Assembly (NCBI RefSeq): GCF_050467285.1
Contig: NZ_JBCMUN010000013.1
Span: forward strand, 1-64,000
Origin: Paenibacillus_E oryzisoli_A
GTDB lineage: Bacteria > Bacillota > Bacilli > Paenibacillales > NBRC-103111
Direction: 5' to 3'
Length of the DNA: 64,000 nt
Shown here: piece by piece, positions 7,875-16,228 of the stretch
Numbering within the stretch: the first letter of the stretch is position 1
Layout: each line of letters begins with the position of its first letter
Notes under the pieces: model-generated
Told to the model about the DNA's origin: nothing
Seen by the model: the letters and a program-made list of their open reading frames with translations, nothing else
Databases searched by the model: none
Made by a program: the position numbers and the translations under genes

Positions 7875-8903
7875 TTATTCGTCGTATCCCATCAGTTCCC
7901 CGAAATTCTGATACTTCTCAAAGCGCGCCAACACTCGATTCACCTGCGCCGCACGCTCTTCAACAGTTCCACTAAGCAAAATATAGGGAATTCTTCGTAT
8001 GGCGAGGTCGGCCAAGATTTGTTTTTGGAAAACGTTCCGCTGCACGTCGCCCGAGCGATCCCACGTATCCGCGTACGGAATGTCCGTGTCGCAGACGAAT
8101 ACGAGATCATAGTGGGCGGCCGCCTGCACCGCCAGCTCCGTCAACCGAGGCGTCGCCGCTCCGTGGTAATACTGTGCAAATCGATACGTCGTGATCGCAT
8201 TGGTATCAATGAACAGCACCTCGCGCGCCTCTTGCACGAGCTGATCCTCCCGCGCTAGATGCCCCTCCGCGATCTCTTCGAGCTGCTCCGGCGTCAAGCG
8301 ACGCTCGATCTGATGCTGCTCCCAATACTCCCGCCCGTATTCGGGCATCCAGACGGTGCCGTGCTGCTCAGCAAGGTGGGCGGCCAGCGTTGTTTTGCCT
8401 GTCGACGGGGCCCCAAGGAAGACGACTTTCAGGGCGAGGTCGCGGTACACGACCGGGTCGAGCAGATGCCGGTTGTCATACGGCGCCTGCCGTACCTGGG
8501 TGGCGGACACCGGCACCTGCGCCCGCTGCGGGTCGACCTGGCGGTTCTCCGCCTGCAAAGCCGCGCTCATATGCTCGCCATAGAACTCGCTCGAGTAAAA
8601 GTTCGTGATCCGCTTCCCGCCGAGCAGCCCGAGCATATACGTCTCGTGCATGCGCTTGATCTCCGGCGTGTCGCCGATCTCCGTCGGGCCGTCCCACGCT
8701 TCGATCACCTGTACCTGCGGGTACAGCGTTCGAATCCAATTCGCTCGCACCGGCAAAGGAACCCGGATCGTCTCCGGGCAGTCGTAGATGACGACGATGA
8801 CTTCGTCATTTTCGCGCAATGCCGTTTCCACGACGAGCTGATGCCCGCGGTGAAAAGGCGCAAATTTGCCCAGCGTTAGACCTGTTGTGCGTTGTTGTTC
8901 CAT
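7875..8903 (-). CDS. nadR: NadR-type NMN adenylyltransferase / ribosylnicotinamide kinase
   Basis: The 342-residue protein has an N-terminal nucleotidyltransferase domain: GKFAPFHRGH holds the HxGH motif at 18-21, and VSATQVR corresponds to ISSTxxR. A C-terminal P-loop kinase domain has Walker A GAPSTGKTT near residue 168. The fusion matches NadR, which phosphorylates nicotinamide riboside and adenylates NMN to NAD+ after uptake by PnuC. The N-terminal DNA-binding domain of enterobacterial NadR is absent, so regulation must come from elsewhere, presumably the Nudix regulator at 9627. The start overlaps the end of pnuC by 28 bases, and GAGGAGAG precedes the ATG. Confidence 0.9.
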   Translation of the reverse strand: MEQQRTTGLTLGKFAPFHRGHQLVVETALRENDEVIVVIYDCPETIRVPLPVRANWIRTLYPQVQVIEAWDGPTEIGDTPEIKRMHETYMLGLLGGKRITNFYSSEFYGEHMSAALQAENRQVDPQRAQVPVSATQVRQAPYDNRHLLDPVVYRDLALKVVFLGAPSTGKTTLAAHLAEQHGTVWMPEYGREYWEQHQIERRLTPEQLEEIAEGHLAREDQLVQEAREVLFIDTNAITTYRFAQYYHGAATPRLTELAVQAAAHYDLVFVCDTDIPYADTWDRSGDVQRNVFQKQILADLAIRRIPYILLSGTVEERAAQVNRVLARFEKYQNFGELMGYDE

Positions 8904-9547
8904 CGAGCGTCTCTCCTCTGCTCAGATTGGCGCAGCTCCCGCTTCCACGAAATAAAGCCGGCTGTTGCAATGAGTAAAAAAATCACATACAAAAATGCGA
9001 CGGTATACAGTTCTTTGTACATGTACATCCCAATGGAAAGGATGTCGACAGCAATCCAGATCAGCCAGTTCTCCAGTATCTTAGATGAAAGGAGGAATTG
9101 GGCGATCACGCTGAGCGTCGCGATGAGCGCATCGGCGTAAGGAATCGACGCATCTGTGTACGTATGCAGGATGAAGCCCCAAGCCCACGTTGCAGCGACC
9201 AAAATCAGGGCCAGCGTCCACACAAGCCGCCGCGTGATTCTGCGGGTCGGACGAACCTGCGCCCCTTCCCTTTTGGTCAGCCAATAGATCCAGCCATATA
9301 CGCTAAGCACCAGAAAAAACAGCTGCAGCGTCATATCCGCATAAAGTTTGGCTTCCTCGAACGTGAAGAAAAAGCAGATGACATTCACAATGCCGATCGG
9401 CCAAGCCCAGATGTTCTGTCGTGCGGTGAACCAAACGCTCAGAAGGCCGGTCGTGGTCGCGACGATTTCAAGCGTAGACGATGACGTGTAGACTGCGATC
9501 GCCACCGTCAGGCTCAGGGCTGCAAGCAGCGTCCAAACATTTTTCAT
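8876..9547 (-). CDS. pnuC: PnuC nicotinamide riboside transporter
   Basis: The 223-residue protein has about seven transmembrane helices. The PnuC signature runs TGLLSVWFTARQNIWAWPIG (about 33-52), followed by a conserved GWIYWLTKR block. PnuC is a facilitator for nicotinamide riboside; NadR phosphorylates the substrate inside the cell and so traps it. Both genes overlap in one operon. AGGAGG lies seven bases before the ATG, and a promoter overlapped by a candidate operator lies just upstream. Confidence 0.9.
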   Translation of the reverse strand: MKNVWTLLAALSLTVAIAVYTSSSTLEIVATTTGLLSVWFTARQNIWAWPIGIVNVICFFFTFEEAKLYADMTLQLFFLVLSVYGWIYWLTKREGAQVRPTRRITRRLVWTLALILVAATWAWGFILHTYTDASIPYADALIATLSVIAQFLLSSKILENWLIWIAVDILSIGMYMYKELYTVAFLYVIFLLIATAGFISWKRELRQSEQRRDARWNNNAQQV

Positions 9548-9584
9548 AGAAATTCCTCCTCTTTCGAATAAAAATGTATAATCT

Positions 9585-9604
9585 ATATTATTAAATTGAC
9601 AATA
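9585..9604 (-). promoter_or_regulatory. Candidate NrtR operator overlapping the pnuC promoter
   Basis: The minus strand reads TATTGTCAATTTAATAATAT. It covers a -35-like TTGTCA (9597-9602), with a -10-like TATACA about 16 bases downstream. It matches 15 of 20 positions with a site at the promoter of the Nudix regulator gene (10418-10437, opposite orientation). The sharing between the two NAD genes is the only evidence for regulator binding. Confidence 0.45.
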
Positions 9605-9626
9605 TCAAACCGCAAAAGAGAAGCGC

Positions 9627-10397
9627 CTAGCTGTAAATCGACAGCTGAGGCGTCAAATCCGTAAACCGGTAAAGCTGCGCAGCCCGCTGGGAATAGCGAT
9701 TCGACTGCTTCGGCTGGCCGCTGCGATCGAGCACTTCCTCGATGATGCCTTTGCGGCTTTGTGTGGACGTGATTTTGCGAATGAAATTCCGCTCTTCAAA
9801 TTCCGGCACTACCGTCTGAATCACCTGATATAGCTCACTGATCGTAAATTCTTCAGGCAGAAATTCCTTCGCGATCGTCGTCGTGAGCATTTTCTCACGG
9901 ATTTTGCCCAGTGCGTCCGTCACGATCTCCCGATGATCGAACGCCAAATCCATCTGCAGCGCCTCTTCAACCGGGAACAAGCGCACATCGGCGGCATCGT
10001 CGTCCGCGCGGCGATTGGCCAGCCACTTCTCATGAACCAACGCGAAAAACGCATGCGAAATGATCCATCCCCGCGGGTCCCGGCCGGGCTTGCTGTAAAC
10101 GTTGAAATATTCCATGTGCACGTCCGTAACGCCCGTTTCTTCCTGAAGCTCGCGGAGCGCGCAATCGTACATGCTTTCCGATTCGTTGCAGAATCCGCCT
10201 GGCAGCGCCCACTGCCCCGCGTACGGCCACCCTTTTCGCTGAATGAGGAGAATTTGGAGCTCGCGGATCGGCAGCGCTTTTTTCAGTGTATTCTTCTCCG
10301 TTGACGTTATGCTGAAAATGACAATATCACTCGGCGCGCCGTCTGGCGTGCGGTATTTGCTGGCGGAATAGTTGGATGCATTGTCGCTGGATTCCAT
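9627..10397 (-). CDS. nrtR: NrtR-type Nudix transcriptional regulator of NAD metabolism
   Basis: The 256-residue protein has a Nudix domain followed by a C-terminal winged-helix domain of about 90 residues. This is the NrtR architecture. In characterised NrtR proteins the Nudix domain senses ADP-ribose and the wHTH represses NAD genes. The Nudix box G68-x5-E74-x7-REL-x-EE-x-GV is intact here, so hydrolase activity may be kept, unlike many NrtR proteins. It sits directly upstream of pnuC-nadR-ADP-ribosylglycohydrolase and has its own promoter. A plain Nudix hydrolase is less likely given the C-terminal domain and neighbours. GAGGTG precedes the ATG. Confidence 0.82.
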   Translation of the reverse strand: MESSDNASNYSASKYRTPDGAPSDIVIFSITSTEKNTLKKALPIRELQILLIQRKGWPYAGQWALPGGFCNESESMYDCALRELQEETGVTDVHMEYFNVYSKPGRDPRGWIISHAFFALVHEKWLANRRADDDAADVRLFPVEEALQMDLAFDHREIVTDALGKIREKMLTTTIAKEFLPEEFTISELYQVIQTVVPEFEERNFIRKITSTQSRKGIIEEVLDRSGQPKQSNRYSQRAAQLYRFTDLTPQLSIYS

Positions 10398-10417
10398 GCA
10401 GGCACCTCGGTCTATCG

Positions 10418-10437
10418 TATTGATAATTTCATATTAA
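10418..10437 (+). promoter_or_regulatory. Candidate NrtR operator at its own promoter
   Basis: The plus strand reads TATTGATAATTTCATATTAA, sharing 15 of 20 positions with the pnuC-side site. It covers the -10 element (TAATAT, 10431-10436) of the regulator's minus-strand promoter, which fits autorepression. The match was found by eye. Confidence 0.45.
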
Positions 10438-10459
10438 CATTATTGGTTAAAGAGGTCAA
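10431..10459 (-). promoter_or_regulatory. Promoter of the Nudix regulator gene
   Basis: The minus strand has TTGACC (10454-10459) and TAATAT (10431-10436) with a 17-base spacer, about 34 bases before the ATG. Confidence 0.65.
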
Positions 10460-10469
10460 GAGGATCCCG

Positions 10470-11273
10470 CTAAAATGGAAAACCCAACAAACGGCCCTGC
10501 GGAAGCTCAATACCGAAATGTTTGTGAAGCGCCGCCAGGTACGCCTCTTCTGATTCCGGACGGAACGTCGTAACGCCTTCCCCTGTGAAAATGCGGAACT
10601 CCCCGCCCGCGACCGTATTTCTCCCCTCTCGGGTGCGGACAGCCACAATCGGCGCTTGTCGGAACGGTGAAGCCGGCGCCTGTTCGCACCAGAACGTGGC
10701 AAACTGGAAATCGTCCAGATACTGTGGCTCTTCCGTGAAAGAGTAAATATCTTTCCAGGTATCGTCTTTCTTTTCGCTCAGCATCCAACCGTAACCCGCA
10801 TCACGCTTCAGCCTATAGCACTCGTCACCTTGCACCTGCTCCAAGCCCTCTACCCAGGCGACTGGCTTGCGGGGGACAATGCCGCCGACGCCAACATCGC
10901 ACAAGTACGTTACGCCTTCCGCTTCCACTTGAAGCACATGGTGGCGCCGCTTCGGGGGCGCGTCCAGCGCATGATCGCGCCAGAACCGGGCGACCAGATC
11001 CGTGACCGGGTAGCCCAGCTCCCGCAGCAGCCAACCGAACAAGGCATTCAGCTCGAAGCAGTAGCCGCCGCGCCCCCGTTCGACCACTTTGTCGTACACA
11101 GCCTCCGGGTCCAGCGAGAGAGCGATGCCGCTCAAAATGTCCAAATTTTCATAGGGCACCGCATGTAAATGGCACTCTTGCAGATCAGCAAGCGTCTTCG
11201 CGCTGCCGTCGAGGGGGCCGGTGAAGCCGATTCTTTGAAGATAAGCTTGGATACGTGGATTTGTGTTGGACAT
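10470..11273 (-). CDS. nat: Arylamine N-acetyltransferase
   Basis: The 267-residue protein is of the NAT family, which moves acetyl from acetyl-CoA to arylamines or related amines. The Cys-His-Asp triad is visible: C72 in RGRGGYCFE, His at 111/112 in RRHHVL and D126 in CDVGVGG. The longer open frame up to 11516 is set aside because GAAGGAGTGG lies at ideal spacing before the ATG at 11273, and NAT proteins begin with this kind of N-terminus. The length is typical. The gene lies 13 bases after cbiA, so it is probably co-transcribed with it, although no metabolic link is evident. Confidence 0.88.
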   Translation of the reverse strand: MSNTNPRIQAYLQRIGFTGPLDGSAKTLADLQECHLHAVPYENLDILSGIALSLDPEAVYDKVVERGRGGYCFELNALFGWLLRELGYPVTDLVARFWRDHALDAPPKRRHHVLQVEAEGVTYLCDVGVGGIVPRKPVAWVEGLEQVQGDECYRLKRDAGYGWMLSEKKDDTWKDIYSFTEEPQYLDDFQFATFWCEQAPASPFRQAPIVAVRTREGRNTVAGGEFRIFTGEGVTTFRPESEEAYLAALHKHFGIELPQGRLLGFPF

Positions 11274-11286
11274 AGGACCACTCCTT

Positions 11287-12669
11287 CTATCGGTATGTAT
11301 CGTGCTGAAAAGCCGCGCAAGCCTGAATCCAACGCTGCACCAAGCCAGGCGACGAGGCAAAATGAACATGCGTATAACCCGCAACCAAGTTCGCTTGCAG
11401 ATAACCTTCTTGTTGGGCGCCTTTCCGCCCCTTCGTCGTGTAAGCAAACGGCAGCGGCTCGCCGCCATTCGGCTCAAAGACCGAATAATGGAATTCATGG
11501 CCTTTTGCCTGATCATGCGGCCCTAACAGAAAATTTCCCGCCGTTCCGGTAATTTCCCGATAACCCAGAGCAGCCAGCTTCGTCTGCATGCGGACTTTCC
11601 CCGGCACCACACCGAGCATAGGATACCTTTTTCCCTGCGTATCCTCGATGCTCTCGGTGAGGTACATATAACCGCCGCACTCAGCGAGTGTAGGCATGCC
11701 TGCTGCGATTGCTGCGCTGATGGAAGCCTTCGCCCGTGTATTCCGCATGAGGGTTTCAGCAAACTCCTCCGGAAATCCTCCGCCGATGTACAGACCATCC
11801 GCCTCCGCAGGCACCTCTTCGCCTGCCAATGGCGAGAAATACGCGATTCGGGCGCCGTTCGCTTCCAATAGTTCAAGATTTTCCGGGTAATAAAAGTTAA
11901 AAGCCGCGTCCTTGGCAATGGCGATCGTCACCGTCTTCGGCTGCGCCTCGGCGGGAAACAGGCTCCGCTCGAAAGTAACCGGCTCGCAAGCCGCCAGCTC
12001 GAAGAGCCTGTCCAAGTCGATCCGGGCAGCGACAAGCTCCGCAAGCTGATCGAAAAATGGGGCCAACTCACCCCGTTCAATCGAGGGCACGAGCCCTAGA
12101 TGCCTTTCCGGCATGTGCAGCTTAGCCTCGCGCTCCAAGTACCCGAGCACAGGAATGCGGCATTCCTGCTCGATCGCTTCCTGGACAAGCCGGAAGTGAC
12201 CTTCGCTGCCGACTTGATTGGCAATGACGCCGACGATGCGAACGCCTGCCGCAAAACTTTGAAAGCCTTTTACAATCGCCGCTGCACTGCGCGCCATGCT
12301 CTGGCAGTTGACGACGAGCACAATTGGCGTGTCCAGGATCATGCCGATTTCGGCTGTACTGCCTTCATTCGAGAGCGGATTGCGGCCGTCAAAGAACCCC
12401 ATCACACCTTCAATAATTGAAATATCCGCGCCTTGACTGCCTCGGCAGAACACCTCTCGGACCGTATCGTGGCTGAGCATCCAGCTATCCAGGTTCCGCG
12501 AAGCCCTCCCCGTGACCGCCGTATGAAAGCTGGGATCGATGTAATCGGGCCCGCATTTAAAGCCTTGCACGGCAAAACCTTTTTGACGAAAAGCGGCCAT
12601 AAGGCCCAGCGTAAGTGTGGTTTTGCCGACTCCACTGCCAGTGCCGGCGATTAGGATTCTTCTGTTCAT
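11287..12669 (-). CDS. cbiA: Cobyrinate a,c-diamide synthase
   Basis: The 460-residue protein has a P-loop ATPase domain at the N-terminus (GTGSGVGKTT, then KCGPDYIDPSFH). A class-I glutamine amidotransferase-like domain at the C-terminus has the nucleophile cysteine in LAECGGYMYL. CbiA amidates the a and c side chains of cobyrinate in cobalamin synthesis. No other cob/cbi gene lies in the window and no cobalamin riboswitch was seen, so the gene stands alone. The ATG at 12669 is preferred over a GTG three codons upstream because GGGGAGG is too close to the GTG. A role on a related corrin or siroheme-type substrate cannot be excluded. Confidence 0.87.
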   Translation of the reverse strand: MNRRILIAGTGSGVGKTTLTLGLMAAFRQKGFAVQGFKCGPDYIDPSFHTAVTGRASRNLDSWMLSHDTVREVFCRGSQGADISIIEGVMGFFDGRNPLSNEGSTAEIGMILDTPIVLVVNCQSMARSAAAIVKGFQSFAAGVRIVGVIANQVGSEGHFRLVQEAIEQECRIPVLGYLEREAKLHMPERHLGLVPSIERGELAPFFDQLAELVAARIDLDRLFELAACEPVTFERSLFPAEAQPKTVTIAIAKDAAFNFYYPENLELLEANGARIAYFSPLAGEEVPAEADGLYIGGGFPEEFAETLMRNTRAKASISAAIAAGMPTLAECGGYMYLTESIEDTQGKRYPMLGVVPGKVRMQTKLAALGYREITGTAGNFLLGPHDQAKGHEFHYSVFEPNGGEPLPFAYTTKGRKGAQQEGYLQANLVAGYTHVHFASSPGLVQRWIQACAAFQHDTYR

Positions 12670-12725
12670 CCGCAACACGCCTCCCCTTTCTTGTATCTTC
12701 CTATTTAACGTGGCGGTGCGTCAAC

Positions 12726-12734
12726 TGCTATAAT
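12726..12734 (+). promoter_or_regulatory. Extended -10 promoter of the acyl-CoA dehydrogenase-like gene
   Basis: TGCTATAAT is a perfect TATAAT with the extended TGn motif, 26 bases before the ATG. The -35 region is weak (TTAACG-like), as is usual with an extended -10. Confidence 0.65.
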
Positions 12735-12760
12735 AAAAATAACTAAAGGAGTGGATACCG

Positions 12761-13921
12761 ATGACCCGATTAATCGATGCGTATATACGCAATGAAGAAG
12801 AACGCGCATGGGCCGTTAAAATCGAGCAATTAGCCGCCCGCTTCGCCGAGCGCGCCCCTCAGCATGACCGGGAAGGCTCCTTCCCGTTTGATAATTTTGC
12901 CGAGCTGCGCGAAGCCGGCTACCTCGCGCTCACCGTGCCGCGCGAATTCGGCGGCGAAGAGCGCTCGCTCTACGAGCTCGTGCTGCTGCAGGAGCGGCTG
13001 GCCTACGGCGATGGCTCGACGGCGCTCGCCGTCGGGTGGCACATCGGCCAAATGCTGCACCTGCGCACGACCCGCAAATGGCCGGAGGCCGTGTTTGCGG
13101 AGCTGTGCCGCGCCGTCGTCACGGACGGCGCCATGATCAACACGTTTGCCAGCGAAGCGGCATCCGGCAGCCCAAGCCGTGGCGGCAGGCCGGAGACAAC
13201 CGCCGTCAAGACGGATGGCGGCTATGTCCTCACCGGCCGCAAAACATTCTCCACGCTCGCCCCGATCCTCGACCGTTTCGCCGTTTCCGCCTACCTGCCG
13301 GAGGAGGACGCCACGGACGACTTCCTCGTGCACCGCAAGGACGGAGTGACGATGATCGAGACGTGGAACACGCTCGGCATGCGCGCGACGGGCAGTCACG
13401 ACGTGGTCCTCGACCAAGTGTTGGTGGAGGAAACCTATCGGCTGCGCAAGCAAGGGATCGATGACGGCGGCGGCTGGCTGCTGCACATCCCCGCCTGCTA
13501 CCTGGGCATCGCGATGGCCGCGCGCGATTACGCGCTGGACTTCGCCCGCACGTATCGGCCCAACTCGCTGAGCGAGCCGATTGCGGCGCTGCCCCCCGTC
13601 CGGCACACCATCGCGGAGATGGAGATCGCCCTGCGGACGGCGCGGACGCTTTTGTATACCGCAGCGGACCGCTGGGACAGCTGCGAAACGGCAAAAAGGC
13701 CGACGCTCCGGGAAGAGCTCGGCCTTGCCAAATATATCGCGACGAATCACGCGATTCAGGTTGTGGACCTGGCCATGCGCATCGTCGGCGCAGGCAGCTT
13801 GTCCCGCCAGCAGCCGCTGGAGCGGTACTACCGCGACGTGCGGGCGGGCTTGCACAACCCGCCGATGGACAGCACGGTCCAGCAGTTGCTGGCAGGGGCA
13901 GCCTTGGCGGAGAAGGCGTAG
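12761..13921 (+). CDS. Acyl-CoA dehydrogenase family protein
   Basis: The 386-residue protein has the three-part acyl-CoA dehydrogenase fold: an N-terminal helical domain, a middle beta domain (FASEAASGSPSRGG and GRKTFSTLAP motifs), and a C-terminal helical bundle (LAKYIATNHAIQVVDLAMRIVGAGSL). It resembles the YdbM-like branch and flavin monooxygenases of the DszC type more than classical fatty-acid enzymes. The usual catalytic Glu cannot be placed with confidence. FAD binding is expected; the substrate is unknown. AAAGGAG precedes the ATG. It is a single plus-strand gene converging on bshB2. Confidence 0.78.
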   Translation: MTRLIDAYIRNEEERAWAVKIEQLAARFAERAPQHDREGSFPFDNFAELREAGYLALTVPREFGGEERSLYELVLLQERLAYGDGSTALAVGWHIGQMLHLRTTRKWPEAVFAELCRAVVTDGAMINTFASEAASGSPSRGGRPETTAVKTDGGYVLTGRKTFSTLAPILDRFAVSAYLPEEDATDDFLVHRKDGVTMIETWNTLGMRATGSHDVVLDQVLVEETYRLRKQGIDDGGGWLLHIPACYLGIAMAARDYALDFARTYRPNSLSEPIAALPPVRHTIAEMEIALRTARTLLYTAADRWDSCETAKRPTLREELGLAKYIATNHAIQVVDLAMRIVGAGSLSRQQPLERYYRDVRAGLHNPPMDSTVQQLLAGAALAEKA

Positions 13922-13936
13922 CCTGGCGGTGAGCTG

Positions 13937-14644
13937 CTAGAATAAATCGTCGTTGCTCCGGGCAGTTGCCGCCCGATCCCACTTCATAAAATACTCATAT
14001 CGGCCCAGCTTCGCCAGCGCCTCACGATCCGGCAGCCAGACCCACTCGTCGATTTCGGTCTGGCAGCGGTGCGCGCGGAAGGCTGCGAGCTTCGCTGCTA
14101 GATGCGCCTGCACATCGATTCTCATGATGTCCTGAGGCGCAAAGCCGAACCGCTCCGGCCGCGTCATCGCGTCGCCGAAGGAAATGAAGTACAGCGAGCC
14201 CTGGTGTCCGGTTCGCTGGAACGCCGCCGTCGTCGCTTTGCCGATGGCGCAGTGGTCCGGATGTCCGCCCAGCACTTCGTGGAACGTCAGGACAACATCC
14301 GGCTGCACCTCCTCGATCAGCGCCGCGATGCGCGCGATCAAGCTTTCTTCCTCGACGAACTCTACCGTTTTGTCGCGTATATCGAAAAAAATCAGGCGCT
14401 TCACGCCCAGATGCTCGCACGCCTCGCGGAGTTCGAGCTCACGGGCCGCCGCCATCGTCTCTCTGTTGAGATACGGCGGGTTGCCCATGCGCCGGCCCAT
14501 GTCGCCGCGTGTGGCGCTGACCAGCGTGATCTCCACGCCTTCGCCGGCATATTTGGCCAGTGTGCCGCCGCAAATAAAGGACTCATCGTCTGGATGGGCG
14601 AAGACGGCGAGCAGCTTTTTGCCTTTGTTCTTCGTCATGTTCAT
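13937..14644 (-). CDS. bshB2: Bacillithiol biosynthesis deacetylase BshB2
   Basis: The 235-residue protein is a PIG-L/LmbE-type zinc deacetylase. Metal and catalytic residues are visible in AHPDDE (about 16-21) and in HPDH (about 128-131). The insertion typical of the BshB2/Mca group (GNPPYLNRETMAAAREL) is present. It removes acetyl from GlcNAc-malate during bacillithiol synthesis. The yojF homologue lies immediately upstream with a four-base overlap, the same pair as yojF-yojG in Bacillus subtilis, which strengthens the assignment. Confidence 0.87.
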   Translation of the reverse strand: MNMTKNKGKKLLAVFAHPDDESFICGGTLAKYAGEGVEITLVSATRGDMGRRMGNPPYLNRETMAAARELELREACEHLGVKRLIFFDIRDKTVEFVEEESLIARIAALIEEVQPDVVLTFHEVLGGHPDHCAIGKATTAAFQRTGHQGSLYFISFGDAMTRPERFGFAPQDIMRIDVQAHLAAKLAAFRAHRCQTEIDEWVWLPDREALAKLGRYEYFMKWDRAATARSNDDLF

Positions 14645-14952
14645 TCCGGAAACGGCTCCTTTCCCAGGTGCAGCGCGACGTTCATTCGGCCGCGGTCATC
14701 ATACCCTGCCAGCAGCAGGCGTCCCTGCTCATCCACTTCATAGTGCGTGAGGGCCTCCATGCGCAGCCAGCCGTGCCCGTCGTAACGGAGCGCAGCCCGG
14801 TAGGGGCCGTCCCCCGCGATGAACGCGTGCGTCACGCTGATCTTGAAATTGCGAACGAACATATAAGATGTCGCTTCGCTATGCACATAGACGTCGGCCC
14901 CGACGAAATTTTGGAGCTCTTTGGCAACTTGAGACTTATCGATTATGTTCAT
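14641..14952 (-). CDS. yojF: YojF family protein (DUF1806)
   Basis: The 103-residue protein belongs to the YojF/DUF1806 family, recognised by the YVHSEATSYMF and TLTHYEVDEQGRLLLAGYDD-like segments. It is encoded immediately before bshB2, and the stop and start codons overlap (ATGA). The molecular role is unknown. The constant pairing with the deacetylase suggests a partner or accessory role in bacillithiol metabolism. Confidence 0.82.
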   Translation of the reverse strand: MNIIDKSQVAKELQNFVGADVYVHSEATSYMFVRNFKISVTHAFIAGDGPYRAALRYDGHGWLRMEALTHYEVDEQGRLLLAGYDDRGRMNVALHLGKEPFPE

Positions 14953-15023
14953 GATGAATGGCTCACTTTTCTATAAGATTAGGTTGCTCCCCTATCGTAT
15001 CATAAAAAGCTGCTTGAAACGCA

Positions 15024-15060
15024 GAAAAACCGCCCATCTCTTGCGCAGAGATGAACGGTT
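15024..15060 (-). terminator. Intrinsic terminator after the DUF805 gene
   Basis: On the minus strand an AACCG...CATCTCT arm pairs with AGAGATG...CGGTT around a short GCGC loop, and TTTTTC follows. It lies 10 bases past the stop of the DUF805 gene. Confidence 0.8.
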
Positions 15061-15070
15061 GATGCGAATG

Positions 15071-15457
15071 CTAGCCAAATTGCTTCGGATTCGGCCCGTA
15101 TTGGTTATCGTACGGATCACTGTCCTGGCAAGAGAAAACAAGCAGAATAATGCCGCCGATGATTGGAATCAGCCCGATGAAGAGCCACCAAGCGCTTCTT
15201 CCTGTATCGTGCAATCTGCGGAATGATAGGGCCAGCGATGGCAGCAGAGTGCCTAGCGAATAAATAATGCTTAGTACCAATGGAATACCTAGAATGTTCT
15301 CTAGGATGCCAAGCATCACACCCGCCATCAGATTAAAAAGGAAAAACATCCAGTATTCTTTGCGCCGCGCCCTCCCGGAGAATCCTACGTAATTTTGCAG
15401 CACGTTTACATACCAATCCATTTGTACAAACCCTCCATTATTTTCGCAAAATTGCAA
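15071..15457 (-). CDS. DUF805 family membrane protein
   Basis: The 128-residue protein has the DUF805 signature: YVGFSGRARRKEYWMFFLFN near the N-terminus and LALSFRRLHDTGRSAWW in the middle. Three to four transmembrane helices follow. DUF805 proteins are widespread inner-membrane proteins of unknown function. It forms its own transcription unit with a clear terminator. Confidence 0.82.
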   Translation of the reverse strand: MQFCENNGGFVQMDWYVNVLQNYVGFSGRARRKEYWMFFLFNLMAGVMLGILENILGIPLVLSIIYSLGTLLPSLALSFRRLHDTGRSAWWLFIGLIPIIGGIILLVFSCQDSDPYDNQYGPNPKQFG

Positions 15458-15601
15458 CTTTTATCGACTTTATTTTACAGAAATCCTGGCAAATGTTGAT
15501 AAATTTCTACGAAAGTCTCAATAAAGATTTGATAAAGTCCTCCACTCCCCTCAACCGCCAGTTGAGTTTTCCTAAAAATCAAATACCGCGTTATTGTTCA
15601 T

Positions 15602-16172
15602 ACCTCACAGGACCGCCCCATCACGATCTATGAGGAGGCCTACCAAACGCAGAACTACTACTGGGGCACGGAGCCTAATTCCGCTTGCTATCAAGTTTTG
15701 CAGCTATTCCCGCCAACAAGGCGCGTGAAACTATTGGATGTCGGTTGCGGGGAAGGAAAGGATGCCGTACTTTTTGCCAGAAACGGATACGACGTTATGG
15801 CATTTGACGTGTCAAGTGCAGGTGTTTAAGGCGGATATTCAAGACTATCGGTTGGATACGCAGGTCGATATTATTTTTTCCAGCGGCGTCCTGCACTATA
15901 TGAAGCCGGAGTTTCGCCGAGAAATCTTCGATAATTATAAAATGTATACAAATCCAGGCGGTCTCCATGCGCTGAACGTTTTTGTGCAGAAGCCGTTTAT
16001 CGCTCCTCCTCCCGAAAAAGAGCCTATCGCTTACAAATGGTACTCCGGCGAGCTTCTCGGCTGCTACCACGATTGGCTGGTGAGGGACAGCTCGGAGGTT
16101 GTGTTCGACTGTAACTCATCCGGGATTCCGCATCAGCATGCCATGAGCAAGCTAGTTGCGCAGAAGGTGTGA
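15602..16172 (+). pseudogene. Frameshifted class I SAM methyltransferase relic
   Basis: In one frame (from about 15602 to a stop at 15827) the sequence encodes IYEEAYQTQNYYWGTEP, LLDVGCGEGKDAVLFARNGY and FDVSSAGV. This is the start of a class I methyltransferase with motif I (the SAM site). The continuation (FKADIQDYRLD, FSSGVLHYMKP, CNSSGIPHQHAM) is in another frame up to 16172. About 13 codons expected between the two parts, which would hold a helix after motif II, are missing at the shift. No start codon with a ribosome site is found at the 5' end either. Two lesions point to a decayed gene rather than a read error. Confidence 0.75.
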
Positions 16173-16228
16173 GACTAGCACAAATAAGGCCGAGATCCCC
16201 AACAAGCGGAAATACCGGCCTACTTCTA

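Noticed and set aside
12670..12760. Cobalamin riboswitch before cbiA
   Set aside because: The gap to the divergent gene is under 100 bases and contains no B12-box-like sequence or large structured leader.
12830..13855. 341-codon open frame antisense to the acyl-CoA dehydrogenase-like gene
   Set aside because: It is a high-GC shadow frame with Arg/Ala/Pro-rich low-complexity translation and no ribosome site; the plus-strand gene has clear domain motifs.
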